DNA from: Sedimenticola_A sp040506425
Lineage (GTDB): Bacteria; Pseudomonadota; Gammaproteobacteria; Chromatiales; Chromatiaceae
DNA: 64,000 bases
Assembly (NCBI GenBank): GCA_965224515.1
Contig: OZ245051.1
Coordinates: 1,550,001-1,614,000, forward strand
Direction: 5' to 3'
Shown: positions 62,001 to 64,000 of the stretch, one piece after another
How the letters are laid out: each line of letters starts with the position of its first letter
Numbering within the stretch: position 1 is the stretch's first letter
Notes under the pieces: model-generated
Told to the model about the DNA's origin: nothing
Databases searched by the model: none
The model's input: only the letters and a program-made list of their open reading frames with translations
Made by a program: the position numbers and the translations under genes

Positions 62001-64000
62001 GAAGTGGAGGCCTGTGGTGGGCTCGTCCAGCACGAACAGGATGGGGCCCTTGCGCTTTTTCCCCCCCTTGGCCTTGGCCAGGTAACCGGCGAGCTTCAGC
62101 CGCTGGGCCTCGCCGCCGGAGAGGGTGGGTACAGGCTGGCCGAGCCTGAGGTAGCTCAGGCCCACCGCCTCCAGGGGCTCCAGGGCGCGGCGTACCTCGG
62201 TGTTGCCGCTAAAAAATGAAAGCGCCTCGGTGACTGTCATCTCCAGCACATCTGCAATGGAGCTGCCGTCGATCCGGTTCTCCAGCACCTCGCCCCGGTA
62301 GCGGCTGCCGTTGCAGTCGGGGCAGCGCAGGTAGACGTCGCTGAGAAACTGCATCTCCACGTGCTCGAAGCCGGAGCCGGTGCAGGTGGGGCAGCGGCCG
62401 TTGCCAGAGTTGAAGCTGAAGGTGCCGGCAGTGTAGCCGCGCTCTTTTGCCATGGGCGTCTTGGCGAACAGCTTGCGTATGGCGTCCAGGCCGCCCACGT
62501 AGCTGGCGGGGTTGGAGCGGGAGGTCTTGCCGATGGGAGACTGGTCCAGCATCACCACCTCGGTGACATGCTCGTGACCCAGGATTTTGTCGTGGGCGCC
62601 GGCGGGCTCTTTGGGGCTTCCTTTGAGTTTGGCCAGGGCGTTGAACAGGGTGTCGTGTATCAGGGTGCTCTTGCCTGAGCCGGATACACCGGTGACGCAG
62701 ACCAGCCTGTTGAGGGGGATGCTGACGTCGATCCCCTTCAGGTTGTGCTCGATGGCGTTGATGAGCTCGATGTAGTCGGTCTCGTCGTCCGGTGCATCTG
62801 GCTCTTCCCGGGAGGAGACCTGCTTGCGACCAGCCAGGTAGTCTGCGGTAAGGGAGTGCTCACTTTTTACCAGTTCACCAGGGGTACCGAAGAAGGTGAT
62901 CTCGCCGCCGCTTTCGCCGGGGCCGGGGCCGATATCCAGTATGCGGTCTGCTGCCAGCATGATCTGGGGGTCGTGCTCGACAACCAATAGCGAGTTGCCC
63001 GAGTTCCTCAGCCGTTGCAGCACGCCGTTGATGCGGTCGATGTCCCGGGGGTGGAGCCCGATGCTGGGTTCGTCCAGTACGAACAGGGTGTTTACCAGGG
63101 ATGTGCCCAGGGCAGTGGTGAGGTTGATGCGTTGTACCTCGCCGCCTGACAGCGTGCGGGACTGGCGGTCCAGGGTGAGATAACCCAGGCCTACCTGGCA
63201 GAGGTAGTCGAGGCGGGCGCGGATCTCTCCCAGCAGTATGTCGCTGGCATCGCCCAGGGATGCGGGCAGTTCCAGTTCCTCACAATACGTCTTCAGTGTC
63301 GACAGTGGCAGGCGCATCATGTCGTGAATATTGAGGCCGGGGAGGCTCTCCCATGTCGCATCAGACATGGTGATGCTCTTGGGGCGGAAACGCTTCTGCC
63401 GCTCCAGCGCCCGGTCCGCATCCTTCAGTCCGCCCACCCGGTAGTCCAGGGAGGGGTCCTTCAGGCGGGCGCCATCGCAGGCGGTGCAGCTGTCATAGGC
63501 GCGGTACTTTGAGAGCAGCACCCGGATGTGCATCTTGTAGCTCTTGGTTTCGAGGAAGTCGAAGAAGCGCTGCACGCCGTACCAGCGGCCGCTGCCGTCC
63601 CACTCACCTTCGCCCTCGGTCACCCACCGGCGCTGCTTCTCGCTGAGTGACTTCCAGGGGGTGTCTGTCGGAAAGCCGCTGCGAGCCGCCGCGGCCATCA
63701 GGTCCTCCTGGCACTCCTGTGATCGCCCTGACTGAAAGGGCCTGATGGCGCCGTCCGCCAGGCTCTTCTCTTCATCGGGTATCACCAGGTTGTAGTCCAC
63801 CCCCATGGTGCGGCCGAAGCCGCGGCAGCTGTCGCATGCCCCCAGGGGGGAGTTGAAGGAGAAGTGGTTGGGCAGCGGGTCCTGGTAGTGGATATCACAG
63901 TCAGGGCAGTGCAGGTCTGCCGAGAAGTTGAGCGCCTGGCCCGGATTGCGCTCTTCATCCAGGGGGTAGATGGCGATGAACCCCTGTCCCTTATCCAGGG
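59079..64000 (-). CDS. uvrA: Giant UvrA: two complete UvrA units fused in tandem (5' end outside window)
   Basis: About 1,640 residues are visible and the frame runs off the window; the ATG at 63806 is internal, since in-frame UvrA sequence with CPDC and CDSCRGFGR lies upstream. Four LSGGE signatures are present (RTLSGGEVQ, PTLSGGEAQRL, PTLSGGEAQRIRL, PTLSGGEAQRIKL), so there are four ATPase modules. Three Walker A loops GVSGSGKST are visible; the fourth is upstream. Zinc-finger pairs CPTC/CPDC and CDAC/CDAC occur in both halves. The N-terminal unit ends near HTGKALRDYAE, and the second starts at IEIRHAREHNLRNVNIEIP. UvrA recognises DNA damage as a dimer; this protein may be a covalent dimer. 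The linker contains a REP-like insertion. Confidence 0.93.
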   Translation of the reverse strand, partial: LDKGQGFIAIYPLDEERNPGQALNFSADLHCPDCDIHYQDPLPNHFSFNSPLGACDSCRGFGRTMGVDYNLVIPDEEKSLADGAIRPFQSGRSQECQEDLMAAAARSGFPTDTPWKSLSEKQRRWVTEGEGEWDGSGRWYGVQRFFDFLETKSYKMHIRVLLSKYRAYDSCTACDGARLKDPSLDYRVGGLKDADRALERQKRFRPKSITMSDATWESLPGLNIHDMMRLPLSTLKTYCEELELPASLGDASDILLGEIRARLDYLCQVGLGYLTLDRQSRTLSGGEVQRINLTTALGTSLVNTLFVLDEPSIGLHPRDIDRINGVLQRLRNSGNSLLVVEHDPQIMLAADRILDIGPGPGESGGEITFFGTPGELVKSEHSLTADYLAGRKQVSSREEPDAPDDETDYIELINAIEHNLKGIDVSIPLNRLVCVTGVSGSGKSTLIHDTLFNALAKLKGSPKEPAGAHDKILGHEHVTEVVMLDQSPIGKTSRSNPASYVGGLDAIRKLFAKTPMAKERGYTAGTFSFNSGNGRCPTCTGSGFEHVEMQFLSDVYLRCPDCNGSRYRGEVLENRIDGSSIADVLEMTVTEALSFFSGNTEVRRALEPLEAVGLSYLRLGQPVPTLSGGEAQRLKLAGYLAKAKGGKKRKGPILFVLDEPTTGLHFDDIATLLQAFQRLLVRGHSLLVIEHNLDVIRAADWLIDLGPEGGDAGGEIICEGTPEQVSSHQASHTGKALRDYAENLAAINITVGAQSPGRSIPATTPKPATANNSIEIRHAREHNLRNVNIEIPRNEFTVITGVSGSGKSTIAFDILFNEGQRRYLESLNAYARQFVQPASRPDVDAIFSIPPTVAIEQRTSRGGHKSTVATMTEIYHFLRLLFVKLGIQYCPDCEVPIQPQSREEIFAHILKSYRGRRIALMAPLIVHRKGIYNDLAKWADRKGYAFLRVDGEPAPTHDWPVLDRYREHNIDLPVGEISVSPKTEDELQELLASALNHGKGVVRIISLEGESPSGSGEGWHGEERSFSTQRTCPDCGTGFEEPDPRLFSYNSKHGWCPDCFGTGAVLSDFDEEQSGEEEQWLAPDEEGTQLCHSCEGTRLRPEALAIFFQDWSIADYAACSVDEAADVFQQLKLSGREQAIGRDLLSEIGNRLAFLGEVGLGYLTLDRAAPTLSGGEAQRIRLAAQLGSNLQGVCYILDEPTIGLHPRDNKMLLDTLAKLESKGNTVVVVEHDEETIRRAGHLVDIGPGAGVRGGQVVAEGDIEALMQNPDSLTGRFLAEPLQHPLMPRRPIRADHCLAIKNARLNNLDGLDIEIPLDRLVCVTGVSGSGKSTLIREVLASNLRHLMEHKRTRGRKPKHKLHGCSALKGSEPLERVLEVDQTPIGKTPRSCPATYIGFWDQIRKLFAATGEARIHGWDAGRFSFNTKSGRCDACDGQGVKKVEMSFLPDVKMVCDACGGKRFNPETLSIHYKDKSIGDVLNMSVDEAVEYFEAHPAIHHALTLLQDVGLGYITLGQQSPTLSGGEAQRIKLVTELAKAKPSMRRKPATTLYVLDEPTVGLHMADVEKLIRVLHRLVESGHSVVVIEHNLDVIAEADWIIDMGPEGGAAGGQVVAEGRPEKIARATRRSQTGKALAQFLNS
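61725..61750. repeat. REP-like repeat, copy 3, inside uvrA
   Basis: The same 26-base unit, identical to copies 1 and 2, lies in frame inside the linker between the two UvrA units. Read on the - strand it encodes TVGAQSPGR. The linker around it (ANNS, ATTPKPAT) is low in complexity, so the insertion is probably tolerated. Confidence 0.88.

Noticed and set aside
63804..63806. ATG as the start of uvrA
   Set aside because: In-frame UvrA sequence with cysteine pairs continues upstream to the window edge, so this Met is internal.
1..64000. CRISPR arrays, prophage, insertion sequences, tRNA or rRNA genes
   Set aside because: No regularly spaced direct repeats, transposase, integrase, phage structural genes or RNA-gene signatures were seen.

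Overview
The window comes from a gammaproteobacterium. The order glnE, ilvE, then LPS-core genes, the msbA/lpxL block, an rfaH-type regulator and waaA are all typical of that class. The backbone is moderately GC-rich with ordinary housekeeping genes. I cannot name the genus; a Chromatiales-like or sulfur-oxidiser relative would fit but is not shown. No tRNA, rRNA, CRISPR array, insertion sequence or prophage was seen.

Layout. (1) 1-6829, + strand: end of glnE, ilvE, a CHCC zinc-finger protein, an ELM1-family protein, a methyltransferase and two glycosyltransferases (LPS core side). (2) 6853-13959, - strand: O-antigen ligase/polymerase-like protein, wecB, FkbM methyltransferase, glycosyltransferase, lpxL-type acyltransferase, msbA. 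(3) 14256-17733, + strand: wecC-type dehydrogenase, rfaH, wzz. (4) 17734-43691, + strand: a long O-antigen/exopolysaccharide operon. Its leader carries an exact 12-base ops (JUMPstart) element, the DNA/RNA target of RfaH. Next come manC-manB, a graveyard holding a decayed second manC and a decayed fcl, then a complete CDP-3,6-dideoxyhexose set (reductase, rfbF, rfbG, rfbH, epimerase, SDR; best fit CDP-ascarylose). These are followed by wzx, GT2, wzy, GT4, the UDP-L-FucNAc set (wbjB/C/D plus a wbuB-like transferase) and a PglC-like initiating phosphoglycosyltransferase. The operon ends with an unusual four-gene cassette (metallophosphatase, ATP-grasp, SDR, DegT aminotransferase) and a WbpM/PglF dehydratase. 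(5) 44009-47403: waaA, ugd and a pcm-like methyltransferase. (6) 47594-64000: TPP riboswitch and thiC, a periplasmic-sensor diguanylate cyclase, a hydrolase-TlpA fusion, cysC, HAD phosphatase, cysM, arfB, a DUF4124-glutaredoxin, a DEAD-box helicase, a small periplasmic protein, a REP-like cluster, and a giant tandem-duplicated UvrA that runs off the window.

How the parts work together. The polysaccharide genes supply GDP-mannose, a CDP-3,6-dideoxyhexose, UDP-L-FucNAc, UDP-GlcA/ManNAcA and probably a 4-amino-4,6-dideoxy-HexNAc. A lipid-linked unit is started by the PglC-like enzyme, flipped by Wzx, polymerised by Wzy under Wzz length control and ligated to lipid A-core. RfaH, encoded just upstream, is predicted to load at the ops site and keep RNA polymerase processive over the roughly 25-kb AT-richer operon.

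Most notable observations: the RfaH/ops pair; the manC and fcl pseudogenes recording an earlier GDP-sugar locus; a REP-like repeat inserted in frame in the linker of the double UvrA; the metallophosphatase/ATP-grasp/SDR/aminotransferase cassette of unknown chemistry; and a 9-bp-arm palindrome upstream of rfaH.
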